DNA of 64,000 bases, from NCBI RefSeq assembly GCF_030816475.1, contig NZ_JAUSXF010000001.1, positions 3,906,001-3,970,000 of the forward strand, in the 5' to 3' direction. Each line of letters begins with the position of its first letter. Position 1 is the stretch's first letter. The stretch is from Arthrobacter pascens. GTDB taxonomy: Bacteria; Actinomycetota; Actinomycetes; Actinomycetales; Micrococcaceae. Made by a program: the position numbers and the translations under genes. Under the pieces are notes generated by a model. That model had not been told where the DNA came from. It was given only the letters and a program-made list of their open reading frames with translations, and searched no databases. Shown piece by piece: positions 24,165-32,607 of the stretch.

Positions 24165-26507
24165 TCAGGCTCGGGCGCGCACTACCGGGATGCTCGCCGT
24201 CGGGGGCCCGCTCGGGAAGACCGTGGGCTCCGGAACGGGTACGGGCTCCAGCGGCACCCGGACAGCGTCCCTGCCTACTGTGATCAGCTGCCCGCGGACG
24301 TCCACCGCCAGCTCCTCACCGTCGCGGACAGTGAGGCTGATGGAGCCGGCGTCGAGCTCCACCAGAAGCAGCCGGCCCTGGATTTTGAGGTGGAAGGACA
24401 GGCTCTCCCATTCGGAAGGCAGCCGCGGATCAAAGAACGGGACGGGCCCCTGGTCGCGGAGGCCTGCGAAGCCGCAGACCAGCGAACTCCAGACACCGCC
24501 CGTGGACGCGATGTGCACGCCGTCGATGGTGTTGCCGTGGGTGTCATCCAGATCGATGAACACAGCGTTGGTGAAATGCTCCAGGGCCGCCTTGGGATAC
24601 CCGACCTCGGCTGCCATGATCCCCTGCACACACGCGGACAGGGTGGAGTCGCCGGTGGTGATGGGGTCATAGAAATCAAACGCCCGGCGCTTTTCCTCAG
24701 CCGTGAAGTCCTGCCACTGCAGGAACATGGCCAACACGGTGTCGGCCTGCTTCAGGACCTGGTGCCGGTATATCACCAGCGGGTGGTAATGCAGCAGCAG
24801 CGGGTACTTGGACCGCGGAGTAGTCCAGTCCCAGGGCTCCAGCGTCATGAAGTCGTTGTCCTGGGAATGGACCTGCATGCGGTCATCGAACGGAAGCTGC
24901 ATGCGGGCAGCGGCTGCCTCCCACAGCTGCCGCTCCTCGTCGCTGATTTCCGCGTGGTCAAGGCCGGCGGCTGCGCGCAGGTTAAAGCGGGCCATCACGT
25001 TGGTGTACAGGTTGTCATTGACGACGGCCGTGTACTCGTCCGGGCCGGTGACGCCATGGATGTGGAAGAGCCCGTCCTTGCCGAAGAAGCCCAGGGAGAT
25101 CCACATGCGCGCCGTTTCGATCAGCAGATCGGCGCCCATGCCCTCGCTGAAGGCACGGTCCCCGGTAGCCCACAGGTACCTGTTGGTGGCGAAGGCAATG
25201 GCGGCCGCAATGTGGAACTGGGCGGTTCCGGCGGCGTAGTAGGCACTCGCCTCAAGACCATTGATGGTGCGCCACGGGAAAAGTGCGCCATCGACGCTGA
25301 GTTCCTTGGCACGAATCTTTGCCGCAGGGAGCATCTCGTGGCGGAACTCCAGGACCTGTCGCGCGCCGTCGGGGTTGGTGTAGGTCAGGTATGGCAGGAG
25401 GTATACCTCCTGGTCCCAGAAGTAGTGGCCTTCGTAGCCGGATCCGCTCACACCCTTGGCAGGGATGCCTGCGACGTCCGCGCGCGCTGTCGCCTGCGCC
25501 AGCTGGAACAGGTTCCACCGGATGGCCTGCTGCAGTTCGGGCCGGCCACCCACGACGATGTCCGACGTGGCCCAGTAGCGGCGGTAGTGCGCCTCGCTTT
25601 CGGCAAAAACATCCTGGACAGGACGGAGTCCGGCTTCCGCGGCTTCTGCGGCGTCCAAGCCGGAATCCTGGATCCCGCGGCCGGCGGCGTAGCTGACGCT
25701 CTTTTCCAGCAGGAAGGGCCGATCCGCCCCGATAGCCAGGACGTAACGGACGCTGCTGTCATCCTGGTCCACCAGTGTGTCGAAGGGCTGGAGCCCGACT
25801 GACGTCCAGTGGTCCACTGCAAGGCCGACCATCTGCCGGGATTCCGCTGCTTCCCAGGAGAGCCTGAGTGAGCCGTCGCCGCCGTCGAGCCTCAACGGCA
25901 GCAGGACACGGCCGGCGTGGCGGCCGGACCGGCGCGGATCATGCACGGAATGGTCCTCGACCGGCTGGTCCTGCCTGTTGATGACGGAGGACGTGACGTC
26001 CGCGGAGACCTCCCGGTCCGCTGACACCTCGAGGGAAATACCCAGGCTTCCGCGCGACTCGAAGCCGACTGCACGGCGCTCGATGGTGGTCACCGTTGCG
26101 CCGGAACGACACTGCCAAGTGATGTGACATTCATAGATCCCCGTGGAGAAATCAACGGAGCGGCGGTAGTCCTGCACTGTGGATTCCGCCAGGCTGAGCA
26201 TCTCGCCGTCGATGATCACCGTGAAGTTGTTCGCATCCGGCACATAAATGATCCGCTGGCCGGTTCGGGCAAACCCGAAGGCGTTCTCGGCGTGTTTGAT
26301 GTCCCAGATTTCGTGCAGCCCGTTGATGAAGCTGCCCGGCAAGTCCGAGTCGGCTGCTGCCCAGTGGGCTCCGCGGATGCCGAGGTGCCCGTTGCCGAGG
26401 GCAAACAAGGTTTCCAGGGTGCCGGCGCTGTCCGCCTCGTGGCGTGTTTCCACGAGCTGCCACGGGGCGTTGGGGAACCGTTCGCGGTCCGCGGTGATGA
26501 GAGCCAT
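24165..26507 (-). CDS. Glycoside hydrolase family 65 phosphorylase
   Basis: 780 residues, normal GH65 length. The N-terminal beta-sandwich begins WQLVETRHEADSAGTLETLFALGNGHLGIRG. The (alpha/alpha)6 barrel carries YFWDQEVYLLPYL (about 362-374), INGLEASAYYAAGTAQFHI (415-433) and HGVTGPDEYT (484-493), with Glu491 as general acid. GH65 phosphorylases split maltose, trehalose, kojibiose or nigerose with phosphate, giving beta-glucose 1-phosphate plus glucose. Which disaccharide is used cannot be read from the motifs. The ATG at 26507 follows AAAGGACC. It lies downstream of a beta-phosphoglucomutase gene, the enzyme for its product, so the pair forms a pathway. Confidence 0.92.
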   Translation of the reverse strand: MALITADRERFPNAPWQLVETRHEADSAGTLETLFALGNGHLGIRGAHWAAADSDLPGSFINGLHEIWDIKHAENAFGFARTGQRIIYVPDANNFTVIIDGEMLSLAESTVQDYRRSVDFSTGIYECHITWQCRSGATVTTIERRAVGFESRGSLGISLEVSADREVSADVTSSVINRQDQPVEDHSVHDPRRSGRHAGRVLLPLRLDGGDGSLRLSWEAAESRQMVGLAVDHWTSVGLQPFDTLVDQDDSSVRYVLAIGADRPFLLEKSVSYAAGRGIQDSGLDAAEAAEAGLRPVQDVFAESEAHYRRYWATSDIVVGGRPELQQAIRWNLFQLAQATARADVAGIPAKGVSGSGYEGHYFWDQEVYLLPYLTYTNPDGARQVLEFRHEMLPAAKIRAKELSVDGALFPWRTINGLEASAYYAAGTAQFHIAAAIAFATNRYLWATGDRAFSEGMGADLLIETARMWISLGFFGKDGLFHIHGVTGPDEYTAVVNDNLYTNVMARFNLRAAAGLDHAEISDEERQLWEAAAARMQLPFDDRMQVHSQDNDFMTLEPWDWTTPRSKYPLLLHYHPLVIYRHQVLKQADTVLAMFLQWQDFTAEEKRRAFDFYDPITTGDSTLSACVQGIMAAEVGYPKAALEHFTNAVFIDLDDTHGNTIDGVHIASTGGVWSSLVCGFAGLRDQGPVPFFDPRLPSEWESLSFHLKIQGRLLLVELDAGSISLTVRDGEELAVDVRGQLITVGRDAVRVPLEPVPVPEPTVFPSGPPTASIPVVRARA

Positions 26508-26579
26508 GGTGTTGGGGTCCTTTGGCGTGCAGCTGTGGGGTAAGACAGCTTCGATGGCGGTTGGAGAGTTTGAGGCGTT

Positions 26580-26630
26580 AGGGGTAATGCGTTTAGTAAC
26601 AGGGGTAATGCGTTTGCGTAGCAGGGGTGG
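26580..26630. repeat. 21-22-bp-period tandem repeat between the pgmB-like and GH65 genes
   Basis: AGGGGTAATGCGTTT occurs at 26580-26594 and 26601-26615, with a shorter third copy AGGGGTGG at 26623. It fills most of the 155-bp spacer of this two-gene operon. Confidence 0.8.
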
Positions 26631-26662
26631 AGCGGGTGAAGCGGACAGCCGGGGAGCTGGCG

Positions 26663-27397
26663 CTAGAGGAGTTCCTTGAGGTCCTCCACCACCACGGTGG
26701 CCCCGGCATCGAGCAGTGTCTGCCTGCCCGCGCCGCGGTCCACGCCGATGACGGAGTGGAACTGGCCTGCAGAGCCGGCCTGGACGCCGGATACGGCGTC
26801 CTCGACGACGATGCACTCCTCCGTGGGCAGTCCCAGCAGGTGCGCGGCGTAGTCGTAAGTGGCCGGGCTGGGCTTGCCGGGCAGGCCTTCGGCCGCTGCC
26901 ACGACGCCGTCCACCACCACGGGGAAATGACCGCTCAGGCCGGCAGCCTTGAGCACTGCCGGCGCGTTCCGGGATGAGGAGACGACGGCGACTTTCAGGC
27001 CCCGGTCCAGCGCGGCTTCGAGGAATCGCACCGAGCCTTCGAAAGGCTCAACGCCGGCGCTGACGATGTCGTTGAAGATCCGGTTCTTCCGGTTGCCGAG
27101 ACCCTGCACCGTGACGTTCGCAGGATCGTCGTCCAACGGCCCCTCGTCGAGCACAATGCCGCGGGACGCCAGGAAGTCCCGGACGCCGTCGAACCGTGGC
27201 TTGCCGTCGATGTGATCGAAGTAGTCGCTTTCGCGGTAGCCGGCCACCCCGGGATGCGATGAAAGGTAGCTCTCGAAGAGTTCCTGCCAGGCACGCTCAT
27301 GAACAGTGGCTGTGGGGGTCAGCACACCGTCAAGGTCAAAAAGGATGGCAGCTGCGCCCTTCAGGGATGGGATGGATGTTTCCAGAAGGTCGGTCAT
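26663..27397 (-). CDS. Beta-phosphoglucomutase-like HAD phosphatase
   Basis: 244 residues. ILFDLDGVLTPT (about 18-29) holds the catalytic aspartates of HAD motif I, with the Asp-x-Asp arrangement used by beta-phosphoglucomutases. VVSSSRNAPAVLKAAGL is motif II, PGKPSPATYDYAAHLLG motif III and VVEDAVSGVQAGSAGQ motif IV. The cap domain lies between about 33 and 105. It would convert beta-glucose 1-phosphate from the GH65 enzyme into glucose 6-phosphate. The ATG at 27397 is chosen because the upstream open frame lacks family sequence. A LacI-type operator lies about 290 bp upstream. Confidence 0.88.
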   Translation of the reverse strand: MTDLLETSIPSLKGAAAILFDLDGVLTPTATVHERAWQELFESYLSSHPGVAGYRESDYFDHIDGKPRFDGVRDFLASRGIVLDEGPLDDDPANVTVQGLGNRKNRIFNDIVSAGVEPFEGSVRFLEAALDRGLKVAVVSSSRNAPAVLKAAGLSGHFPVVVDGVVAAAEGLPGKPSPATYDYAAHLLGLPTEECIVVEDAVSGVQAGSAGQFHSVIGVDRGAGRQTLLDAGATVVVEDLKELL

Positions 27398-27793
27398 ATG
27401 CGGTGCTTGTCCTTTCAGACGGGCAGCGTCAGGGGAAGAGTGCATGGGTGTGGCGGTGGCTATGGCGTCCGCAGGATCAGCAGGCGCGGCAGGTATGCGC
27501 GGGCAGGAAAACCGCGGCAGGCCCGGGGCCGCTGATGAAAGTCCTGTTCCATCATGGCCGCCGCCTCCTGCCTTGACAACCCTGCTGAACGGGGCCGGCG
27601 GTACCGCTCGGACAGCAGTATGGAACCTCTGCACGCTGCCCGCCTCCTTTCTGCCCAGTTCAAGGGCCGGTGGACCGGCCGACGTTGAGTGTAAGCGCTT
27701 GCAAATTTGGCGCGCAACTGTTTTTTCAACCGGCCGAAGTGTGACGTAATTCTCAGCGCAGGCGGAGGGCCGGCGACGGCTCCTGAAGGTGCG
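27398..27793. other. Regulatory leader of the GH65 operon, 396 bp
   Basis: No gene is visible. The region contains a LacI-type operator at 27690-27704 and little else of note apart from GC-rich sequence. It separates the GH65 operon from the 3' end of the esterase gene on the same strand. Confidence 0.5.
27690..27704. promoter_or_regulatory. LacI/GalR-family operator
   Basis: TGTAAGCGCTTGCAA is a near-perfect palindrome with the AAGCGCTT core that LacI/GalR-family regulators use. It lies upstream of the phosphoglucomutase-GH65 operon. No LacI-family gene occurs in the window, so the regulator is encoded elsewhere. Confidence 0.65.
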
Positions 27794-28411
27794 TCAGCGG
27801 AGGACGTAATGGCGGAGGAAGGCGCTGACGTCCGCCATTTCCGCCTTGCACATGGCGTGCCCCATCCCCGGGTACGTCCTGGCGGTGAGCTGCGTTTTCG
27901 CGTTGAGCCACTCCTCGGTATACGCGATGGCCTCATCATTGATCACCAGGTCTGCCTTGTCCCGGCCCCAGAAGAAGGGCGGTGGAGTGTCAAAGGATTC
28001 GCTCAGCGCCAGGAGGTCATTCTCCAGCACGAAACCGGACAGGCCCACAGTCGCCTCGTAGTCCTTTGGATGCAGCCGGAGTAGCGTGCTGGCCATGGCC
28101 ATGCCTTGCGAATATCCGAGCAGGTTCACACTACTGTGCTGCCCCTTGACCGAACTGATCCAGGTGTGGACGGCATTGGTGGCGCTGATGACGTCCGCAA
28201 AATCGTTCACGAGGAAGTAGTCCAGGAGGAACCAGCCGTAGTGGTCGCCGATGGCCATGGGGGCACGCAGCGCCGCGCAAGTGAAGTCGGAAGGCAGGTA
28301 ATCAAACAGCCGCACCATCCGGGATTCGTCCGTGCCATAGCCGTGCATCATGACCAGCAGCGGTGTCCCCGCGCGTTCATTCTCCGGTTTTGACCAGACC
28401 ACCGTCTCCAT
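27794..28411 (-). CDS. Carboxylesterase/phospholipase-type alpha/beta hydrolase
   Basis: 205 residues (PF02230 size). VMMHGYGTDESRM is the oxyanion loop, LLGYSQGMAMAS the nucleophile elbow (GYSQG), FWGRDKADLVI the acid loop and YPGMGHAMC the catalytic His. Cytosolic; the substrate is unknown but usually an acyl or thio ester of a small molecule. The ATG at 28411 lies 6 nt after TAGGCT, so it has its own leaderless promoter overlapping the end of the marR gene. Confidence 0.87.
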   Translation of the reverse strand: METVVWSKPENERAGTPLLVMMHGYGTDESRMVRLFDYLPSDFTCAALRAPMAIGDHYGWFLLDYFLVNDFADVISATNAVHTWISSVKGQHSSVNLLGYSQGMAMASTLLRLHPKDYEATVGLSGFVLENDLLALSESFDTPPPFFWGRDKADLVINDEAIAYTEEWLNAKTQLTARTYPGMGHAMCKAEMADVSAFLRHYVLR

Positions 28412-28423
28412 CGGAACAGCCTA
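28409..28423 (-). promoter_or_regulatory. Leaderless promoter of the esterase gene
   Basis: On the minus strand, TAGGCT (28423-28418), 6 nt, then ATG at 28411. It overlaps the marR stop codon. Confidence 0.6.
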
Positions 28424-28882
28424 TCCAGACCCCAGTCGCCCTGCCGCCGCTTGCTGCACCGCCGCCGCCTTGGAAGAAAAATCAGCGATGGTCCGCAGCT
28501 GGTCGTCGCTATAGTCTTCCAGCAAGGCTGCCAGTCCGCTCATGAAATCCGCGAAGTAGGGCGCTGCGGCGGCGCCCTGGTCCCCGACGAGTTCGATCAG
28601 AACCTTGCGCCTGTCCTCCCCGTGCCGGACGCGCCGGGCCACACCCTTGGCCTCCAGCCTCTGCATGAGGCCGGTCACCGACGCGGGGGCCAGCCCGGAA
28701 TGCTGCCCGAACTCCCCCGCCGTCATCGGACCGAACCGCATCAGAATCTCGATCGCCTTGCCCTCCGTGGCCGACAGTCCGCGCAACTCGGAGAGTTTCG
28801 TATGGAACATGACCGCCGCCGTGGACAGTTCCCGTCCCGAGTCATAGACCGCCTGGAGCAGTTCCTCGCGCTGTTTCCGCAT
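28421..28882 (-). CDS. MarR-family transcriptional regulator
   Basis: 153 residues. The winged helix spans GKAIEILMRFGPMTAGEFGQ and PASVTGLMQRLEAKGVARRV, then the wing RHGEDRRKVLIEL, a complete MarR domain, with dimerisation helices at both ends. It is divergent from the FAD monooxygenase gene, and two inverted repeats in the 106-bp gap share TTTCG half-sites. It most likely represses both itself and the monooxygenase until an aromatic or other ligand binds. Confidence 0.9.
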   Translation of the reverse strand: MRKQREELLQAVYDSGRELSTAAVMFHTKLSELRGLSATEGKAIEILMRFGPMTAGEFGQHSGLAPASVTGLMQRLEAKGVARRVRHGEDRRKVLIELVGDQGAAAAPYFADFMSGLAALLEDYSDDQLRTIADFSSKAAAVQQAAAGRLGSG

Positions 28883-28894
28883 AATCCGAGGCTA
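28880..28894 (-). promoter_or_regulatory. Leaderless promoter of the marR gene
   Basis: On the minus strand, TAGCCT (28894-28889), 6 nt, then ATG at 28882. The inverted repeat at 28903-28918 would cover its -35 region. Confidence 0.6.
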
Positions 28895-28902
28895 GCAAAC
28901 CA

Positions 28903-28918
28903 TTTCGGCAAGCCGAAA
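28903..28918. promoter_or_regulatory. Inverted repeat, likely MarR autoregulatory operator
   Basis: TTTCGGCAAGCCGAAA has perfect 6-bp arms and a 4-bp centre. It is placed over the expected -35 area of the marR leaderless promoter and shares the TTTCG half-site with the larger dyad at 28944. Confidence 0.55.
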
Positions 28919-28943
28919 GGATTGCCCGGGTCAGCTGGCCGGG

Positions 28944-28973
28944 ATATATTTCGTTTAACCGAACGAAATATAT
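28944..28973. promoter_or_regulatory. Large perfect inverted repeat, likely MarR operator of the monooxygenase
   Basis: ATATATTTCGTT and AACGAAATATAT are perfect 12-bp arms around a 6-bp centre. The right end is 15 bp before the monooxygenase ATG and directly precedes its AAAGGAG ribosome site, so bound repressor would block transcription. Confidence 0.75.
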
Positions 28974-28988
28974 TCCAAAGGAGAAGCA

Positions 28989-30266
28989 ATGCTGCAATGC
29001 CTCGTCATCGGGTCCGGAGTATCCGGCCTGGCCACGGCCCTGTCCCTGCAGAAAGCAGGGCACACTGCCGTCGTTTATGAAGCCTATGCCGTTCCGTCCG
29101 ACGGCATCGGCGGCTTCCTGACACTCGCCGTCAACGGCTTCGATGCCCTCAATACCCTGGGAGTGAAGCCGGCGGCTGCAGAACTGGGGTTCAGCACGCC
29201 ACGGATGTCCATGTACCTCGGCAGCACCGGACGCCACCTGATCGACTTCGAGTTCGGCGGCACCCTTCCGGACGGGACAACGGCGCGCACGCTGACCCGT
29301 TCCGAGCTCTATGGCCTGCTTCGAACCGAAGCCACGCGGCGTGGCATCAAGATCGAATACGGTAAGCGGCTTAGCGCCGTGACCGAAAGGGCCGACGGCG
29401 TCACGGCAGTTTTCGACGACGGCACTTCCGCGGGCGGCGATCTGCTGATCGGCGCGGACGGGCTTCGTTCCACCGTGAGGACGCTGATCGAACCCCGCTC
29501 CCCGGCGCCACGCAGCATCCCCCTGCTCAATACCGGAGGCATCACCCCGGCTGGAACGCTGCCCGCCGGCACTGTGGACATCGGGCCGGGGCAGATGAAA
29601 ATGATCTTCGGCAAACGGTGCTTCTACTGCTACATGCAGGACCCTGCAGGCCGGATCTGGTGGTTCGCCAATCCCCTGCAGCGGACAAGGGAGGATGTTT
29701 CACAGCTCGATACCGGAGAGCTCAGGGACTGGCTGACGGGCCTGGTGGCAGGCGACAAAACACCCATGGCGTCCATTATCAGCGCTTCGCCGGACATCAT
29801 CAGGCCGTACTCCACCTTCGATTTTCCGAGCATTCCCCGCTGGCATCGGGGCCGCATGGTCCTGGTGGGCGACGCCGCGCACGCGGCGTCGCCGTCGTCC
29901 GGCCAGGGTGCCTCGATGGCCATAGAGGATGCCGTGACGCTGGGCCGGGCAGTGGAGGGCATCAGGCCCGATACCGCAGGCGCAAGCGCACTCCGGACGG
30001 CGCTCACGCGATACGAGGCCGAGCGGCGTGAACGGGCCGAAGCCGTGGTGGAGTGGGGCCGGCGGAGCGCGGCGCCCAAGATCCGCGGACAGTTCAGCCG
30101 CGTGCTCGAAGACCTGGTCCTGAAAGCTGTGTTCCGGTCGCTCTCCCGCAAGGCGGCAGCGGACTTCGACTGGATCTACCGGCACCACATCGAGTGGGAC
30201 ACCCGGAAAAGCGCCGGATTTCAGGCCCCGGTTCCACCCGGCGCCGGGGCAGGTGATGTAGCCTGA
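28989..30266 (+). CDS. FAD-dependent aromatic-type monooxygenase
   Basis: 425 residues in the PHBH-like flavoprotein family. CLVIGSGVSGLATALSLQKAG (4-24) is the FAD Rossmann motif, LIGADGLRSTVR the DG motif and MVLVGDAAHAASPSSGQGAS the GD motif with the flavin ribityl contact. No membrane helix or signal. It probably hydroxylates an aromatic or related compound using NAD(P)H and oxygen; the substrate is unknown. AAAGGAG precedes the ATG. Control by the adjacent MarR protein is inferred from the operator palindrome. Confidence 0.88.
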   Translation: MLQCLVIGSGVSGLATALSLQKAGHTAVVYEAYAVPSDGIGGFLTLAVNGFDALNTLGVKPAAAELGFSTPRMSMYLGSTGRHLIDFEFGGTLPDGTTARTLTRSELYGLLRTEATRRGIKIEYGKRLSAVTERADGVTAVFDDGTSAGGDLLIGADGLRSTVRTLIEPRSPAPRSIPLLNTGGITPAGTLPAGTVDIGPGQMKMIFGKRCFYCYMQDPAGRIWWFANPLQRTREDVSQLDTGELRDWLTGLVAGDKTPMASIISASPDIIRPYSTFDFPSIPRWHRGRMVLVGDAAHAASPSSGQGASMAIEDAVTLGRAVEGIRPDTAGASALRTALTRYEAERRERAEAVVEWGRRSAAPKIRGQFSRVLEDLVLKAVFRSLSRKAAADFDWIYRHHIEWDTRKSAGFQAPVPPGAGAGDVA

Positions 30267-30269
30267 CAT

Positions 30270-30287
30270 TAGACAGCATGCTTACCA
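30270..30287 (+). promoter_or_regulatory. Shared stress palindrome upstream of the DUF6458 gene
   Basis: TAGACAGCATGCTTACCA matches 15 of 18 positions of the derived consensus. A second dyad overlaps it: ACAGCATG (30273-30280) and CATGCTGT (30286-30293). The hexamer TACCAT (30283-30288) lies 63 bp before the ATG at 30351. Confidence 0.6.
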
Positions 30288-30350
30288 TGCTGTTCAGGAA
30301 CGTCGCTGTTGGAAACAGATCGGGCAGTCCTCACACCTTAGGAGTAAGTC

Positions 30351-30608
30351 ATGAGAATCGGTTCCTCCATTTTCCTCATCGCACTCGGTGCCATCCTGGC
30401 TTGGGCCATCACCCCTGGATTGATCCCCAACGTGGACCTGACGTTGATCGGCTACATCCTGATTGCTGTCGGTGTTATCGGACTCATCGTCTCCCTTATC
30501 ATCGCGTCTCCGGGACGCAGCCGGCGGGTCAGCGAAACCCGCTCCGTCATGGATCCGAACACGGGCGAACGCATCACCCGCAATGAAAGCCGCGACGGCC
30601 AGCTGTAG
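30351..30608 (+). CDS. DUF6458-family small membrane protein
   Basis: 85 residues. SIFLIALGAILAWAITPGLI and LIGYILIAVGVIGLIVSLII form two membrane helices, followed by the conserved charged tail MDPNTGERITRNESRDGQL. Function unknown; widespread in actinobacteria. TTAGGAG lies about 7 nt before the ATG. A good terminator follows at 30637, so it is monocistronic, and the shared stress palindrome upstream suggests stress control. Confidence 0.85.
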   Translation: MRIGSSIFLIALGAILAWAITPGLIPNVDLTLIGYILIAVGVIGLIVSLIIASPGRSRRVSETRSVMDPNTGERITRNESRDGQL

Positions 30609-30636
30609 GGACGGAGACAGTACGCATGCATCCGGG

Positions 30637-30680
30637 AGGCCGGGCCAGATCCAAGCGGTCAGGCCCGGCCTTCTTTGTTC
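30637..30680 (+). terminator. Intrinsic terminator after the DUF6458 gene
   Basis: AGGCCGGGCC pairs with GGCCCGGCCT around a 15-nt loop and is followed by TCTTTGTTCTT, a T-rich tract. Confidence 0.7.
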
Positions 30681-30693
30681 TTGTGGTTTTCCA

Positions 30694-30723
30694 TTGACAA
30701 ACCAACATGAACAAAGATAAAGT
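30694..30723 (+). promoter_or_regulatory. Promoter of the fructose operon
   Basis: TTGACA (30694-30699), an 18-bp spacer and TAAAGT (30718-30723) form the best sigma-70-type promoter in the window. ACAAA is repeated within and after the -35 region and could be half-sites for the DeoR-type regulator encoded downstream. That is an inference. Confidence 0.7.
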
Positions 30724-30791
30724 CAAGTAATTCAACATCATGTGATGCCAGTCACCTGAAGGATTTCCAGACTTTACGCAACGGAGGGTAT

Positions 30792-31598
30792 GTGTTTGCC
30801 GAGGAGCGCCAGCAGCAGATTGCCGAGCTTGTTGCCGGCAGCGGTCGGGTCAGTGTGACCCTTCTGGCCGAGCGCTTCCGCATCACCACCGAAACCGTCC
30901 GCCGGGACCTGGCGGCGCTCGAGACCGTCGGTACTGTCCGCCGGGTCCATGGCGGCGCCGTCGCAGCCGACCGCTTCAGCACCACCGAGGAAAGCATCAA
31001 CGAACGGGCCGTTCAGCGCCCGGACCAGAAAATGCGAATCGCCCAGGCAGCCCTGGCCCTCATCCCTGACGCTTCGCCGGGAAGCGTCCTGATCGACGCA
31101 GGCTCCACCACCGAAGCCCTGGCAGAACTGCTCTCCCGCCGCGCCGGCGTCGAACCTTCCGTCCCGGCGGAACCCGGAACGGAGCTCGTGGTGATCACCC
31201 ACGCCATTCCGATCGCTGGAAAGCTGTCCACCACACCAGGAATTGCGCTCCAGATCCTGGGCGGGCGGGTCCGCGGCCTCACCCAGGCCGCCGTAGGACA
31301 GGCCACCGTGGAGGCGGCACGCCGGATCCGCCCGGACATCGCGTTCATCGGCACCAACGGTATCCACGCGAGCTTTGGCCTCAGCACTCCCGATCCTGAA
31401 GAAGCCGCCGTCAAGGCAGCCTTCGTCCATTCGGCACGCCGCATCGTGGTGCTGGCCGATTCCTCCAAGCTGGACGCAGAAACCCTGGTCCAGTTCGCCT
31501 CCCTGAAAGACCTGGACACCTTGATTACAGACAAAGAGCCCGGCCCCGAACTAGCAGCCGCTCTCACGGAGGCCGGGGTAGACGTGGTGATCGCATGA
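30792..31598 (+). CDS. fruR: DeoR-family regulator of the fructose operon
   Basis: 268 residues. FAEERQQQIAELVAGSGRVS, VTLLAERFRITTETVRRDLA and TVRRVHGGAVAADR (residues 2-60) form the DeoR helix-turn-helix with its usual VRRVHGGA end. The C-terminal sugar-phosphate sensor contains LIDAGSTTEALAELL, FIGTNGIHASFGLSTPD and VVLADSSKLD, all family hallmarks. The GTG start at 30792 follows GGAGGGTAT. It is first in the fruR-fruK-fruA operon and overlaps fruK by 4 bp, so autoregulation with fructose 1-phosphate as inducer is likely. Confidence 0.9.
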   Translation: MFAEERQQQIAELVAGSGRVSVTLLAERFRITTETVRRDLAALETVGTVRRVHGGAVAADRFSTTEESINERAVQRPDQKMRIAQAALALIPDASPGSVLIDAGSTTEALAELLSRRAGVEPSVPAEPGTELVVITHAIPIAGKLSTTPGIALQILGGRVRGLTQAAVGQATVEAARRIRPDIAFIGTNGIHASFGLSTPDPEEAAVKAAFVHSARRIVVLADSSKLDAETLVQFASLKDLDTLITDKEPGPELAAALTEAGVDVVIA

Positions 31599-32605
31599 TC
31601 GTCACGCTTACCGCCAACCCGAGCCTCGACCGGACAGTAGCCCTGCCCGGACCCTTGGAACGGGGCGAAGTCCAGCGCGCCGTCTCCGTCAGCCAGGAGT
31701 CGGGAGGCAAAGGCGTGAACGTTTCCCGCGCGCTGGTGGCCTCCGGCCTGGAAACGGTAGCCGTGCTCCCCGGAGCTGACAGCGATCCTGTCCTCGCGGG
31801 ACTTCACGATGGAAAGGTTCCGTTCGCGTCCCTCGCCATCGGCGAACCGCTGCGCACCAATGTGGCCCTCACCGAACCGGGCGGGGTCACCACCAAGATC
31901 AACGAACCCGGTCCGGTCCTGAGCGAAGAACAGCAGGAAGCGCTGATCGTGCTGCTGCTGGAACGCTCGCGGGGCGCCAGTTGGGTGGTCCTGGCCGGCT
32001 CGCTGCCGCCTGGCTTCCCGGCTGACTTCTACGCCACCGTGACCAGGCGCCTGCGCTCGGCAAACAACGGCAGTGCTCCGCTGATTGCTGTCGACTCGTC
32101 CGGTGAACCGCTTGCCGGCGCTGTCGCCGACGCCCGGCCCGATGGCACGTCACCGGAGGGCATTTCCGGGAAGCCGGACCTCCTTAAACCCAACGCCGAG
32201 GAACTGGCGGAACTGGCTGCGGCAGCCGGCTTCGCCCTGGCGTCCACCGCTGACGAACTTGAAGCGGATCCGGTGGCTGCCGCGGCGGCCGCTGCCGCCG
32301 TCGTGCGTTCCGGTGTGGGTGCTGTACTGGCAACTCTCGGGTCCAAGGGAGCTGTTTTGGTAACGGCCGACGGCGCGTGGCTGGCCACGCACCCGCCGGT
32401 CGCCGCGGTCAGTACTGTCGGCGCCGGAGATTCGGCGCTTGCAGGCTACCTGCTCGCCCACGGCCAGGGCGCCGCCCCGGCCGACTGCCTTCGCCAAGCG
32501 GTGGCCCACGGTGCCGCCGCTGCTTCCCTGCCGGGTTCCACTGTCCCGGCAGTCCACCAAACCACTCCGGATGCCGTAACCATCACGGCCCTTCGAAAGG
32601 ATTGA
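31595..32605 (+). CDS. fruK: 1-phosphofructokinase
   Basis: 336 residues, PfkB family. IVTLTANPSLDRTVALPG opens the 1-phosphofructokinase subgroup, QESGGKGVNVSRALVASG is the substrate loop, WVVLAGSLPPGF is conserved, and STVGAGDSALAGYLLAHG contains the catalytic Asp and anion hole. It phosphorylates fructose 1-phosphate, made by the next gene's PTS permease, to fructose 1,6-bisphosphate. The ATG overlaps the fruR stop (ATGA). An Ala-rich stretch (VAAAAAAAAVV) in the middle is unusual but in frame. Confidence 0.92.
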   Translation: MIVTLTANPSLDRTVALPGPLERGEVQRAVSVSQESGGKGVNVSRALVASGLETVAVLPGADSDPVLAGLHDGKVPFASLAIGEPLRTNVALTEPGGVTTKINEPGPVLSEEQQEALIVLLLERSRGASWVVLAGSLPPGFPADFYATVTRRLRSANNGSAPLIAVDSSGEPLAGAVADARPDGTSPEGISGKPDLLKPNAEELAELAAAAGFALASTADELEADPVAAAAAAAAVVRSGVGAVLATLGSKGAVLVTADGAWLATHPPVAAVSTVGAGDSALAGYLLAHGQGAAPADCLRQAVAHGAAAASLPGSTVPAVHQTTPDAVTITALRKD

Positions 32606-32607
32606 CA

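Noticed and set aside
24390..25802. Open frame of 470 codons opposite the GH65 gene
   Set aside because: Antisense shadow inside a full-length GH65 phosphorylase with an intact active site.
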